Origin: Bacteroidales bacterium UBA5219
GTDB lineage: Bacteria > Bacteroidota > Bacteroidia > Bacteroidales > ML635J-15
Length of the DNA stretch: 51,537 nt
Assembly (NCBI GenBank): GCA_002412425.1
Contig: DHVB01000049.1
Span: 1 to 51,537, forward strand
Direction: 5' to 3'
The position numbers and the translations under genes were made by a program. The notes beneath the pieces are model-generated. The model made no database searches. It worked only from the letters and a program-made list of their open reading frames with translations, and was not told the DNA's origin. Shown here piece after piece: positions 9,040-17,314 of the stretch; the stretch's first letter is position 1, and every line of letters starts with the position of its first letter.

Positions 9040-10769
9040 TAATCTAAAATTTTCTTTTGTTTAATTTTTTCTTTTAACTGCTCGTTATCACCATTGTTTT
9101 TGTATGCTTCTTCCCAAAACTCTAAAGCTTGGTCAACTTTATCCATTCTAAATAAAATATCGCCTTTATGTTCTAAAAATGTTGCATTTGTTGAATCTTG
9201 AATAAGTGCTTGATTTATGAAAATCAAAGCATCTGCATATCTCTTGTGTTTGTACAAAACCCAAGCATGAGTATCAAGAAAACTAAGATTGTTAGGTGCC
9301 AAACTCATTAGTTTTGTGCTCATTTCTAAAGCCTTATCTAAATTTTCATTGCGTAAGGCTAAAAAATAACTGTAATTATTTAAAGCCTGAATATTTTCCG
9401 AATCTTTATATAAAATTAAATCAAAAACAGAATCTGACTTATGAAATTCTTCTAACTTATAATAAGCATCTGCTTGCATAGAAAGAAAATCTATATATAA
9501 CTCGTGGTTTTTTTCAACATAAGGCGAAGCAAAATCCACAGCCTCAACCACATCTTGAAAATTTGAAGTAGCATAAGCAGAAATAATATAGTATCTATAA
9601 AAATCTAATACCAATGGGAACAATTCAACAGCCTCTTTACTATGAGTATATAGTGAATTAATGTCCTGCAATGCCACATCTATACTAATAGCTTGTTGCC
9701 AAATTTCTATTTTAGTCTTTTCATGTTCTAAAATAAACTCATATTCTTTTTGAGCATTTTTAAAATCACCAACAAAAAGCAAATAGTCTGATTTTAAAAC
9801 TCTTACAATTAAGTCATCAGGATATTGAAGTACTAAAGCTTCGATAAACTCACCCAATTTATTAGTTATATCTGTATCACCAACTTTAATATTGTTCAAC
9901 AAACTAAGTATTAAATTAAGTTTGATGTTAAGGTCAACGTTTTGAGACAGAATGCCTTTGTTAATTAATTCAAAAGCTTTATTATATTTTCCAACACTTA
10001 GATAAAAGTCTGCAATAGAAAAATATGCAATATCATCATCCATTTCTAAATCACAAACTTGATTGTAAATTTCCTCTGCTTCTTTGCGTTTTCCGACATT
10101 TACATACGATTCTGCCAATAAAATTTTATTTATTGTTTTTTCAGGGTAAGCATCACAAAGTTTTTTTATTTCGGCAACAGCTTTGTCGGGTTCGCCCATT
10201 TTTATATAAATATTTTCTTTCTCTAAGCAAATAACATCACTAACTCCAAAAGTGGCTTCGGCTTTATTTAAAATTTTTATTGCATCAGAATATTTCTTTT
10301 GCATTTGATGTAATGTGGAAATTTGAAAATAATACCCAATATTTAAAGGCTCAATTTCAATTAATTTCTCAAAAACTTTAATAGCATCTTTGTGTAAATT
10401 ATTATTAGAATAAATACTCGCTAGCAGTAGCAAATAGTATTTATTTTCAAATTTATCATGTTTTACAGCTTTTTTTGCATATTCTAAAGCACTTGAATAG
10501 TCTTGAGCTAAATTTAAGATTCCTGCAATTTCGTAATAGCTTGCTGCATCAGATTTGTCTTGATTAGAAGCAAGTGCATATAGTTCAAGAGCATCGCCAT
10601 AGTTTCCTAAAATTTTTTGTTTATTAGCCTCTAGGAAATAATAATTAAAATTAAAATTTTTTATTCTAGGGTCAACTGGCTGTTTTTCGTTTTTCTTTAG
10701 TGTAGAGCAAGAAGAGATTAACAACACTAAAAGTATTGCAAAGAAATTTATATATTTTGTTTTACTCAT
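9039..10769 (-). CDS. TPR-repeat lipoprotein
   Basis: 576 residues. The signal sequence ends in LLISSC with the lipidated Cys at about 21. The rest is a chain of TPR-type helical hairpins from about residue 45 to 570, for example units with ALEYAKKAV, AIKVFEKLIEIEP, ALEMSTKLMSLAP and ALIFINQALIQD. TPR proteins act as scaffolds, and the lipid anchor puts it at the envelope. It is the second gene after dut and directly precedes the DUF4292 lipoprotein, suggesting they work together. No catalytic domain is visible. Confidence 0.85.
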   Translation of the reverse strand: MSKTKYINFFAILLVLLISSCSTLKKNEKQPVDPRIKNFNFNYYFLEANKQKILGNYGDALELYALASNQDKSDAASYYEIAGILNLAQDYSSALEYAKKAVKHDKFENKYYLLLLASIYSNNNLHKDAIKVFEKLIEIEPLNIGYYFQISTLHQMQKKYSDAIKILNKAEATFGVSDVICLEKENIYIKMGEPDKAVAEIKKLCDAYPEKTINKILLAESYVNVGKRKEAEEIYNQVCDLEMDDDIAYFSIADFYLSVGKYNKAFELINKGILSQNVDLNIKLNLILSLLNNIKVGDTDITNKLGEFIEALVLQYPDDLIVRVLKSDYLLFVGDFKNAQKEYEFILEHEKTKIEIWQQAISIDVALQDINSLYTHSKEAVELFPLVLDFYRYYIISAYATSNFQDVVEAVDFASPYVEKNHELYIDFLSMQADAYYKLEEFHKSDSVFDLILYKDSENIQALNNYSYFLALRNENLDKALEMSTKLMSLAPNNLSFLDTHAWVLYKHKRYADALIFINQALIQDSTNATFLEHKGDILFRMDKVDQALEFWEEAYKNNGDNEQLKEKIKQKKILD

Positions 10770-10779
10770 AAAAATCTAA

Positions 10780-11214
10780 CTATTTCACGCCTGTATGTCC
10801 AAACCCACCTGCTCCCCTTTCGGTTTCTACAAGTTGCTCAACTTCTATCCATTCTGCTTGTTCGTGTTTAGCGATTACCATCTGGCAAATTCTTTCACCA
10901 TCTTGTACAACAAATACTTTATCCGAAAGGTTTACTAATATAACTCCAATCTCGCCACGATAATCAGCGTCAATAGTTCCTGGTGTATTTAAAACGCTAA
11001 TGCCATGTTTTAAAGCCAATCCACTTCTTGGACGAATTTGTGCCTCAAAACCAACTGGCAACTCAATAAACAATCCCGTAGGGATAAGTTTACGCTCCAA
11101 AGGCTTTAAAACTATTGCCTCATCGAGATTAGCTCGCAAATCAAGACCAGCCGAAAACTCTGTGCTATACTGTGGCAAAGCGTGTTTTGATTTATTTACA
11201 ATTTTTACTTTCAT
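10780..11214 (-). CDS. dut: dUTP diphosphatase
   Basis: 144 residues, normal for the trimeric dUTPase that hydrolyses dUTP to dUMP and pyrophosphate, keeping uracil out of DNA and feeding thymidylate synthesis. All five motifs are readable: AGLDLRA (22-28), RPRSGLA (61-67), GTIDADYRGE (79-88), RICQMVI (108-114) and the C-terminal arm RGAGGFGHTG (133-142). It is the first gene of the minus-strand run down to ybeY, ten bases before the TPR lipoprotein. A weak -7-like box (TATTTTTG) lies at 11250-11243. Confidence 0.97.
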   Translation of the reverse strand: MKVKIVNKSKHALPQYSTEFSAGLDLRANLDEAIVLKPLERKLIPTGLFIELPVGFEAQIRPRSGLALKHGISVLNTPGTIDADYRGEIGVILVNLSDKVFVVQDGERICQMVIAKHEQAEWIEVEQLVETERGAGGFGHTGVK

Positions 11215-11383
11215 CTCTATTAATATTATATGTAAAAACTTACAAAAATAATACTTTTTTAATGATAGAGAAATAATAAATTTTTAAGCCACAAAAAAAC
11301 GAAAAAATAATCAGGTAAAACTCCTAGCCACTTTTAACACTTCAACTAGGTTTAGTGTATTGCTTTTAACTGACTTAGGGTTT

Positions 11384-11425
11384 GTATAGGTAAGATACGG
11401 CACATGCACCGTCTCTACACTATAC
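11384..11425. repeat. REP-like imperfect palindrome between dut and the ROK kinase gene
   Basis: A 42-base imperfect palindrome in which 15 of 21 positions pair. GTATAG at the left pairs with CTATAC at the right, and the centre is CACATGCACC. It is visibly more G/C-rich than its surroundings. The arms (AAGATACGG / CCGTCTCTA) and the CATGC centre resemble the palindrome inside the RAYT gene at 37229-37256, so it may be a REP-type element. It also lies where a terminator for the sugar-kinase transcript could sit. Confidence 0.5.
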
Positions 11426-11489
11426 TATATAATTTATTGAATTTCAGACTTTTAATTCGCCCCTTTCGACTTTTACCTTTTAACTGAGA

Positions 11490-12446
11490 TTATACCTCCC
11501 ATGTCAAAGCACCAGCACCCAAAATTGCAGCATCAGCTTCTTTTAGAGCAGAGAAAAGAACTTTTACTTTATTTTTCCATAGAACAAGCAGATTTTTTTC
11601 CATATGTTCTACTGTTGGTTTTATAATAAAATCGCCTGATTTTGCTAATCCGCCAAATAATATAATAGCTTCTGGAGCGCTAAATGCAACAAAATCTGAT
11701 AAAGCTTCGCCAAGAATTTTGCCTGTAAATTCAAAAATTTCTATAGCTAATTTATCGCCTTGTTTAGCAGCTTCGTAAACATCTTTTGAAGTAATAGATT
11801 CGCAAGGAATATTTCTTAATAAGCTAGGCTCTTTTCTTGTTTCAATAAATTCGCGAGCAGTACGAGCAAGCCCATTTGCTGAAGCATAAGTTTCTAAACA
11901 ACCTTTACGTCCGCAACCGCATTGACGACCATTTTCTCTAACCGAGCAAGTATGTCCTAATTCTCCTGCAAAACCATCATGACCATAAACAAGTTTGCCA
12001 TCAATTACAATTCCGCTACCAACGCCTGTTCCAAGAGTGATAATAATAAAATTTTTCATTCCACGTGCTGCTCCATAAGTCATTTCGCCTATAGCTGCTG
12101 CATTTGCATCGTTAGTAACAACTGCTGGTACACCAAATTTTTCGCTAACAAGTTTTGAAAGAGGAACAATGCCTTTCCAAATCAAATTAGGAGCAAATTC
12201 AATATTTCCAGTATAATAATTTCCATTTGGAGCTCCTATACCAATTCCTCTAATATTGCCTATCCCGCCAAAATCTTTAGCTATTTTTAAAAATTCTTCG
12301 TAAATATCGTTTATATATAAATTAACATCTTGATGTACTGCTGTTTTTACTGATGATTTTGCTAAAACATTACCTCTAGCATCAACTATTCCAAAAACTG
12401 TATTAGTTCCACCAATATCAATTCCTACAACATATTTTTTATCCAT
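11490..12446 (-). CDS. ROK-family sugar kinase (probable glucokinase)
   Basis: 318 residues. An ATP-binding DIGGTNT motif (10-16), a catalytic NDANAAAIGE segment (112-121, Asp113), the phosphate loop GTGVGSG (139-145) and the ROK zinc site GELGH...CGCGRKGC (161-183, Cys176/178/183) are all intact. ROK kinases phosphorylate glucose, N-acetylmannosamine or related sugars in the cytoplasm. No DNA-binding domain is attached, so it is an enzyme and not a ROK repressor. It lies 14 bases downstream of an FHS-type sugar permease, which suggests uptake followed by phosphorylation of the same hexose. The exact sugar cannot be read from sequence. Confidence 0.88.
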   Translation of the reverse strand: MDKKYVVGIDIGGTNTVFGIVDARGNVLAKSSVKTAVHQDVNLYINDIYEEFLKIAKDFGGIGNIRGIGIGAPNGNYYTGNIEFAPNLIWKGIVPLSKLVSEKFGVPAVVTNDANAAAIGEMTYGAARGMKNFIIITLGTGVGSGIVIDGKLVYGHDGFAGELGHTCSVRENGRQCGCGRKGCLETYASANGLARTAREFIETRKEPSLLRNIPCESITSKDVYEAAKQGDKLAIEIFEFTGKILGEALSDFVAFSAPEAIILFGGLAKSGDFIIKPTVEHMEKNLLVLWKNKVKVLFSALKEADAAILGAGALTWEV

Positions 12447-12460
12447 TTTTAAAATTTTAT

Positions 12461-13771
12461 TTATTTTACAACAATTTCTTTATTCACATTTTTGCTACCT
12501 ACCAAAGCATAAAATAACAGATAAACAAACCCTGCAATTACTACCCAATAACTTAATTGATAACCAGCCATATCTGCAACCCAACTTTGAATTGCTGGAA
12601 GAATTCCTCCACCACAAACCAAAGTCATAAAAATTCCAGAAGCTACTTGTAGATATTTTCCTAAACCTTCAACTGCAAGATTAAAAATTCCACCCCACAT
12701 AATCGAAGTGCATAAACCTATTAAAACAAAAAACATTGCATTGATTGGCACATTTGCTAAGCCAAACGACAAAGCTCCTGCATCTGAACGTTGAAGTACT
12801 GGCAAAGAAACTTTTATTTCGGGCGACATAAACACACCTAAAAGCAATAAAACCAAGCCCACGCTTGAAGCTACTGTCAACATAGCTCTACTTGAAATTT
12901 TACTTCCAAGTGCTGCTCCAAGCAAACGACCTATAAGCATTAAAAACCAATAAGTTCCTACCACAAAGCCTGCTATTGTTTTTCCAACTTCTGCTCCTTG
13001 AGGGTTTGTTGCGTCTGAAAGCCATAAGTTTAATGTTCCTGGAATACCAACTTCAACGCCTACATAAATAAAAATTCCTATTGCTCCCAAAACAAAATGT
13101 CTGAATTTTAAAGCTCCCTTTAGCAAACCGCCCATGGGTTCTGAAATTTTTTCTGTATGAGGTTCTGGAATTGAAACCATTAATAAAACTAAAAACACTA
13201 ATGCAAAAACTCCCATTGCGATATATAAAACTGGGAATACGTCTGTAATTTGTGCTCTTACAGTTGCTCCAATTAAAATACCAACAAAAGTTGGAGTAAA
13301 AGTAGCCATTAAAGAGTTAAAAGAACCACCCAATTGAATTAGTTGATTTCCTTTATTTCCACCGCCACCCAAAGCATTTAACATAGGATTTACAACCATA
13401 TTCAACAAACACATTGAGAAACCTGCAATAAATGCTCCTAAAAGATAAACTGCAAAAGCAGAATTTTCTCCAACATGTCCTGACAAAAATTGCACAGCAA
13501 CACCCACAAAGCCAACCCCTACAGCTAATAGAGCCGTTTTCTTATAACCATAGCGTTGAAGAATAAATCCACCAGGAATACCCATAACTGCATAAGCTAC
13601 GAAATTAGCCATATTACCTAATAAACCAAGAAAATTTGACACTTCAAACTGTTCTTTTAGCACCACACCCATTGGAGCTGCAAGATTTGTAACAAATGAA
13701 ATCATACCAAAAAGTATAATCATCATTATTATTGCTACAACATTAGATTTTTGTTTTGTTTGATTTTTCAT
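12461..13771 (-). CDS. MFS sugar permease, FHS (FucP/GluP-like) family
   Basis: 436 residues with about 12 hydrophobic helices. The N-terminus (FGMISFVTNLAAPMG, then GIPGGFILQRYGYKK) and the internal NPMLNALGG segment look like the fucose/glucose/galactose-H+ symporter group in Bacteroidetes. It would sit in the inner membrane and import a monosaccharide with protons. The ROK kinase follows after 14 bases, so the pair is probably one operon with the permease first. A TACCTTTG -7 box lies upstream at 13828-13821. Confidence 0.85.
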   Translation of the reverse strand: MKNQTKQKSNVVAIIMMIILFGMISFVTNLAAPMGVVLKEQFEVSNFLGLLGNMANFVAYAVMGIPGGFILQRYGYKKTALLAVGVGFVGVAVQFLSGHVGENSAFAVYLLGAFIAGFSMCLLNMVVNPMLNALGGGGNKGNQLIQLGGSFNSLMATFTPTFVGILIGATVRAQITDVFPVLYIAMGVFALVFLVLLMVSIPEPHTEKISEPMGGLLKGALKFRHFVLGAIGIFIYVGVEVGIPGTLNLWLSDATNPQGAEVGKTIAGFVVGTYWFLMLIGRLLGAALGSKISSRAMLTVASSVGLVLLLLGVFMSPEIKVSLPVLQRSDAGALSFGLANVPINAMFFVLIGLCTSIMWGGIFNLAVEGLGKYLQVASGIFMTLVCGGGILPAIQSWVADMAGYQLSYWVVIAGFVYLLFYALVGSKNVNKEIVVK

Positions 13772-13820
13772 TGTTAATGTTTTAAAAAATTAATAATTAA
13801 AATTAATTTATTTTTCTGCA

Positions 13821-13828
13821 CAAAGGTA
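13821..13828 (-). promoter_or_regulatory. Candidate -7 box of the permease-kinase operon
   Basis: The minus strand reads TACCTTTG, a perfect TAnnTTTG, 50 bases before the permease ATG. I do not find a TTTG at the matching -33 distance, so only half of the promoter is supported. Confidence 0.45.
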
Positions 13829-14042
13829 AAAAATTAAAATAAAATCACTCGGCGAAAATATTCAATAATAAAACACAAAATGCAATCTAATTAAATTAAA
13901 ATCAGAAATGTAATATTTTTTGGTTTTTTAATTTTTATTGTATATTTTTACAGTCTCATTTTATGAGTAAAAATTGAAAATTTTTTAAACAATAAAATTA
14001 GGAAAACGTTAAATTTGTATAAATAAATTAAATCTAATAATT

Positions 14043-14720
14043 ATGAATAAAAGAAGAGTGTTTTTAATCCCAGTTATTGCATTACTGCTAGCTTTTTGTG
14101 CTGTTCAAATTGGTTGTAAAAGCAAAAAATCTGACGACAGTTTTACCGATGAGCGTGATGGGAATACTTATAAAACTGCAAAAATAGGCGAACAAATTTG
14201 GATGGCAGAAAATTTAAAATATTTACCAAGTGTTGATGCTCCTACTACAGGTTCTTATACTGAGCCTCATTATTATGTATATGACTATGAAGGTAATAAT
14301 GTTGAAGAAGCTAAAGCAACCGACACATACAAAACATACGGAGTTCTATATAATTGGAAAGCAGCATTATCTGCTTGCCCAGAAGGTTGGCATTTACCAA
14401 CTAATAGCGAATGGGAACAATTAACAGAGTTTTTAGGTGGCGAAACTGTTGCTGGAGGAAAACTAAAATCAACAGATAGCATTTACTGGAATATTCCAAA
14501 CGAAGGAGCTACAAATGAATCTGGTTTTAACGCTCTACCAGGAGGATACAGAGAATACAGCGGCGTTTTCAGCTATCTTAACTCTTATGGTTTTTGGTAT
14601 AGTGCAACCGAATATAGTAGCGACTATGCTTGGAACAGATACTTAGACAGCAATAATAGCAATGCGTTTAAGTATTATAGTAAGGAAAATGGTTTCTCTG
14701 TACGTTGTATCAAAGACTAA
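14043..14720 (+). CDS. FISUMP-domain lipoprotein
   Basis: 225 residues. A lipobox-like QIGC puts the modified Cys at 25. Residues about 37-225 match the Fibrobacter succinogenes major paralogous domain: DGNTYKTAKIGEQIWMAENL, then YGVLYNW.AA, CPEGWHLPTNSEWEQL and a C-terminal SVRCIKD. These are C-type-lectin-like surface proteins of Fibrobacteres and Bacteroidetes, often in large paralogous sets, with unknown ligands. It is monocistronic and points the same way as the following accessory island. A TAAATTTG box lies 25 bases upstream (14010-14017). Confidence 0.88.
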   Translation: MNKRRVFLIPVIALLLAFCAVQIGCKSKKSDDSFTDERDGNTYKTAKIGEQIWMAENLKYLPSVDAPTTGSYTEPHYYVYDYEGNNVEEAKATDTYKTYGVLYNWKAALSACPEGWHLPTNSEWEQLTEFLGGETVAGGKLKSTDSIYWNIPNEGATNESGFNALPGGYREYSGVFSYLNSYGFWYSATEYSSDYAWNRYLDSNNSNAFKYYSKENGFSVRCIKD

Positions 14721-14725
14721 AAAAC

Positions 14726-14798
14726 AGTTAAAAGTTAAAAGTTGAAAGTTTTTTTTGTAAAACTTTATGAACCTTAAGAACTTTAAAAACTTTTAACT
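14726..14798 (+). terminator. 11-bp inverted repeat after the FISUMP gene
   Basis: AGTTAAAAGTT at 14726-14736 and its exact complement AACTTTTAACT at 14788-14798 flank a 51-base loop that contains a run of T. It could end transcription of the FISUMP gene, but the stem is A/T-rich and the loop long. Confidence 0.3.
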
Positions 14799-14858
14799 CA
14801 AATGCATTTATACATTTCTAAAACATTTTAAATAAAGTAAAAGTTAAATTAAAAAAAA

Positions 14859-14952
14859 TTGGCATTTTAACAAATTTGCCAACTTTTTTGATACAAATAT
14901 TATTTGTTTATATTTATTAATGTTGTATATTTGGTGTGTGAAATATGCGTTA
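14859..14952 (+). repeat. 94-bp terminator-promoter repeat, copy 1
   Basis: This 94-base segment recurs at 17221-17314 with a single difference (C versus T at base 22). It starts with a hairpin (TTGGCA at 14859-14864, TGCCAA at 14877-14882) followed by six T residues, like an intrinsic terminator. It continues with a full Bacteroidetes promoter (TTTG at 14903-14906, 19-base spacer, TATATTTG at 14926-14933) and ends in GCGTTA. The next bases differ between copies. It precedes the DUF4062/AlbA gene pair. The 338-base gap 14721-15058 holds this repeat plus a leader of about 105 bases. Confidence 0.93.
14903..14933 (+). promoter_or_regulatory. Promoter inside repeat copy 1
   Basis: TTTG, 19 bases, TATATTTG: a consensus Bacteroidetes promoter. 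The predicted start near 14940 gives an untranslated leader of about 120 bases before the DUF4062 gene. Confidence 0.75.
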
Positions 14953-14962
14953 ACACCAACGC
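14947..14962 (+). repeat. GCGTT/AACGC hairpin at the end of repeat copy 1
   Basis: GCGTT, six bases, AACGC: the end of copy 1 and the next ten bases form a short perfect stem that would lie at the 5' end of the transcript. Copy 2 has different sequence after GCGTTA. Confidence 0.4.
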
Positions 14963-15013
14963 TAAAAAACAGACGACAAAGCAAGATAATAACTAAAAAC
15001 GGATAAGCAAACT

Positions 15014-15046
15014 CGTAAAGTTTTTAAATTTATAAACTTGATTACG
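15014..15046 (+). promoter_or_regulatory. Leader hairpin upstream of the DUF4062 gene
   Basis: CGTAA and AGTTT on the left pair with AAACT and TTACG on the right (15014-15046), a two-part stem ending 12 bases before the ATG at 15059. It could regulate translation or be a binding site. Confidence 0.3.
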
Positions 15047-15058
15047 AAAAATTAGTGA

Positions 15059-15643
15059 ATGGCAAAAAAAAGGAAAATAAAAATTATGGTAGCTTCTACG
15101 GTATATCAAAACCGTGATTTGCTTTTGCAGATTTGCGGTATTTTGAACACGTATGGTTACCACGTTATTAACTCTGAATACGGCACACTTCATCCGCCAT
15201 TGGGGATGAACAACACGGAGGCTTGCATTGCTGCTGTATCTGAATGTGATATTTTCTTTGGCATAATCAATCCAATGTACAGCACTGGAATTACACATTT
15301 AGAATTTCAAAAAGCTATTGCTATTGACAAACCAAGAAGATTTATTGCTCACAGTTTTGTAACTTTCTCACGAAAATTACTTGCTCAATATATGTATGAT
15401 GATGCAAACAAAACTCAACGTAACAATTTCGAAATTCAATCCACTTCAGTAATGGACAGTGTGAGGGTCATTGATATGTACAACGATGCAGTTCAAAGTA
15501 ATTTAGCCTATGAGGAACGAAAATACCATTGGGTGCAAGAGTTTTTTAGACCAGATGAAGCTTTAAGACATGTTGAAACTTTATTCCGTGACATTAAGCG
15601 AGTAGAACGTGAATTAGCTAATTTAAATAATCCAGTACAATGA
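15059..15643 (+). CDS. DUF4062-domain protein
   Basis: 194 residues, soluble. The N-terminal half matches DUF4062: a beta strand KIMVASTVYQNRDLLL (9-24), then GYHVI, and CDIFFGIINPMYSTG followed by LEFQKAIAIDKP. This resembles nucleoside deoxyribosyltransferase/TIR-like Rossmann folds. DUF4062 is often found at the N-terminus of STAND NTPases and in defence loci. Here it stands alone with a helical C-terminal tail (about 155-194). The downstream ATPase gene overlaps its stop by four bases (ATGA), so the pair is translationally coupled. It has its own promoter in the repeat at 14859-14952. A sensor or effector function is an inference. Confidence 0.8.
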   Translation: MAKKRKIKIMVASTVYQNRDLLLQICGILNTYGYHVINSEYGTLHPPLGMNNTEACIAAVSECDIFFGIINPMYSTGITHLEFQKAIAIDKPRRFIAHSFVTFSRKLLAQYMYDDANKTQRNNFEIQSTSVMDSVRVIDMYNDAVQSNLAYEERKYHWVQEFFRPDEALRHVETLFRDIKRVERELANLNNPVQ

Positions 15644-17178
15644 AAACGGAACAACTCATAAAAGACCTGTTAAAACAGGATAAAAGCGGACAGCTTGAGT
15701 TTAAAGAAGTTGTTCGTAAAGATGATATTGGAAAAACTATTTGTGGTTTTTTAAATAACAAAGGCGGTCAGCTACTCATTGGTATTGCCAACAATAAAGA
15801 AATTAAAGGCATTAAAAACGCAGATAAATGGCGATTTGAAATTGAACAATACCTAATTAAAGAGCTTGTCCCAGAAGCACCCGTAATGGTTTCTGTTGAG
15901 AATTATGACGACAAACAATTGCTTTTAATCAAAGTTTGGGAAGGTTCAAAACAACCGTACATTTTCAACGGTAGCATTTATTACCGCAGAAATGACAAAA
16001 CTATTCAAGCATCATCAAAAGAAATTTCTGAACTAATCCATAAAAGGCAAGAAACTGAAATCCATTGGGAACGCCAAGCAGCACTAGGTGTGGAGTTGGA
16101 AGATTTGGATATAGAGGAAATTGAAAAGACGATAGAGGCTGCATTTTCTGACAATAAAATGAAAGACATAAAAAAAGAACCGCTAGAGTTTTTATCCTAT
16201 TATGGACTTTTTAAAAATGGTAATTTTACTAATGCGGCTGTAGTTCTTTTTGCTAAAAAGCCAGCACGCTTTATCCCACAAGTCAGAGCTCGTGTAGCCT
16301 TTCTCGACCACGGAAAAACAGGCGATGTTTTTAAAGATGACCAATTACTAGAAGGTAATTTATTTAAAAACATAGAATCCATTCAACAGTTCTTTGAAAA
16401 GCATTTATCGTTTAGCAGAAAATTTGAAAACAATAATTGGAAACGAACAGATGATTATGTTTTTCCAATGGCTGCTTTACGAGAAGGAGTTATGAATGCT
16501 TTAGTACATAGAGAATATGGTTTAGCCTCAAGTGCTTTATCAATTATTATTTATAAAGACAAACTAGAAATTACAAATAGTGGTAAATCTCCTTTTAACC
16601 AAAGCGAATTAAAAAAGAACCATTTATCAATGCCATATAATCCAGATATAGCACATATAGTTTTTCTAAGAGGTTATATTGAAAAAATAGGTAGAGGAAC
16701 TTTAAAGATTTTAGATGCTTGTAAACAAGCTGACCTTAAAACACCAGTATGGGAAATAGGAGAACAAACTGTTAAGTTAACTTTCTTTGGTAATGTTAAA
16801 CTTGGTGGTTCTGTTGAAGGAGCTAATAAAGAAGCAAGTAAAGAAACTGCCGAAAGAGTAGATGAGGGAACAATTGAGGGAACAGTTGAGGGAACAGTTG
16901 AGGGAGCTATTGAGGGAGCTATTGAGGGAGCTATTGAGGGAGCTATTGAGGGAGTAACTAAAGGAGTTAAAGATAAACTAGCTATCCTCCTAAGTGCTAT
17001 TGCAGCTAATGAAGGGAATAGAGTTCCAGAGTATAAAGAAGTTACAGGTTTTGCTGATAGCAGCATAGAAAGATATATTAAGCATCTTAGAGATGGTGGT
17101 CTAATTGAATTTAGAGGAGAATCACTTAATACAGGAGGCTATTATTTAACAAAGAAAATGAAATCAAAATTAAAATAG
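15640..17178 (+). CDS. AlbA_2/Schlafen-type ATP-binding protein with EGxx tandem repeats and winged helix
   Basis: 512 residues. The N-terminal AlbA_2/Schlafen domain (about 15-125) contains LEFKE, then NNKGGQLLIGIANN and SIYYRRNDKT. A middle GHKL-type ATPase (HATPase_c_4-like) domain has the N-box REGVMNALVHREYG (281-294) and a glycine motif EKIGRGT (348-354). Residues 409-440 are eight EGxx tetrapeptides encoded by 12-base tandem repeats. The C-terminal part (about 445-512) is a winged helix-turn-helix. Such proteins are often annotated as RecG-like or transcriptional regulators, but no helicase domain is present. Four-base overlap with the DUF4062 gene argues that they work together, perhaps in defence. 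Confidence 0.85.
   Translation: MKTEQLIKDLLKQDKSGQLEFKEVVRKDDIGKTICGFLNNKGGQLLIGIANNKEIKGIKNADKWRFEIEQYLIKELVPEAPVMVSVENYDDKQLLLIKVWEGSKQPYIFNGSIYYRRNDKTIQASSKEISELIHKRQETEIHWERQAALGVELEDLDIEEIEKTIEAAFSDNKMKDIKKEPLEFLSYYGLFKNGNFTNAAVVLFAKKPARFIPQVRARVAFLDHGKTGDVFKDDQLLEGNLFKNIESIQQFFEKHLSFSRKFENNNWKRTDDYVFPMAALREGVMNALVHREYGLASSALSIIIYKDKLEITNSGKSPFNQSELKKNHLSMPYNPDIAHIVFLRGYIEKIGRGTLKILDACKQADLKTPVWEIGEQTVKLTFFGNVKLGGSVEGANKEASKETAERVDEGTIEGTVEGTVEGAIEGAIEGAIEGAIEGVTKGVKDKLAILLSAIAANEGNRVPEYKEVTGFADSSIERYIKHLRDGGLIEFRGESLNTGGYYLTKKMKSKLK
16864..16959 (+). repeat. 12-bp coding tandem repeat (8 units)
   Basis: Eight 12-base units: one GAGGGAACAATT, two GAGGGAACAGTT, four identical GAGGGAGCTATT and one decayed GAGGGAGTAACT. 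They encode EGTI, EGTV, EGTV, EGAI four times and EGVT in the linker between the ATPase domain and the winged helix. Because the unit is a multiple of three, gain or loss of units keeps the frame and only changes linker length. Confidence 0.95.
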
Positions 17179-17220
17179 CTTAAAGCACTGCCGGTAACAA
17201 ACAATAAAAGTTTAAAAAAG

Positions 17221-17314
17221 TTGGCATTTTAACAAATTTGTCAACTTTTTTGATACAAATATTATTTGTTTATATTTATTAATGTTGTATATTTGGTGTG
17301 TGAAATATGCGTTA
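17221..17314 (+). repeat. 94-bp terminator-promoter repeat, copy 2
   Basis: 93 of 94 bases identical to 14859-14952, same orientation. The stem reads GTTGGCA / TGTCAAC: the single base change gives a G-T wobble, and the neighbouring G extends the stem, so the hairpin is kept. A run of six T follows, then the promoter and GCGTTA. It separates the AlbA-ATPase gene from the DUF6624 gene. Confidence 0.93.
17265..17295 (+). promoter_or_regulatory. Promoter inside repeat copy 2
   Basis: TTTG (17265-17268), 19 bases, TATATTTG (17288-17295), identical to the promoter in copy 1. The predicted start near 17302 gives a leader of about 50 bases for the DUF6624 gene. Confidence 0.75.

Noticed and set aside
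16674..17066. 130-residue open frame on the minus strand over the repeat region of the AlbA-ATPase gene
   Set aside because: It is the antisense shadow of the 12-base tandem repeats (APSI/VPST repeats) and has no start context or family match.
14859..17314. CRISPR array from the repeated 94-mer
   Set aside because: Only two copies, 2.3 kb apart with genes between, and no cas genes.
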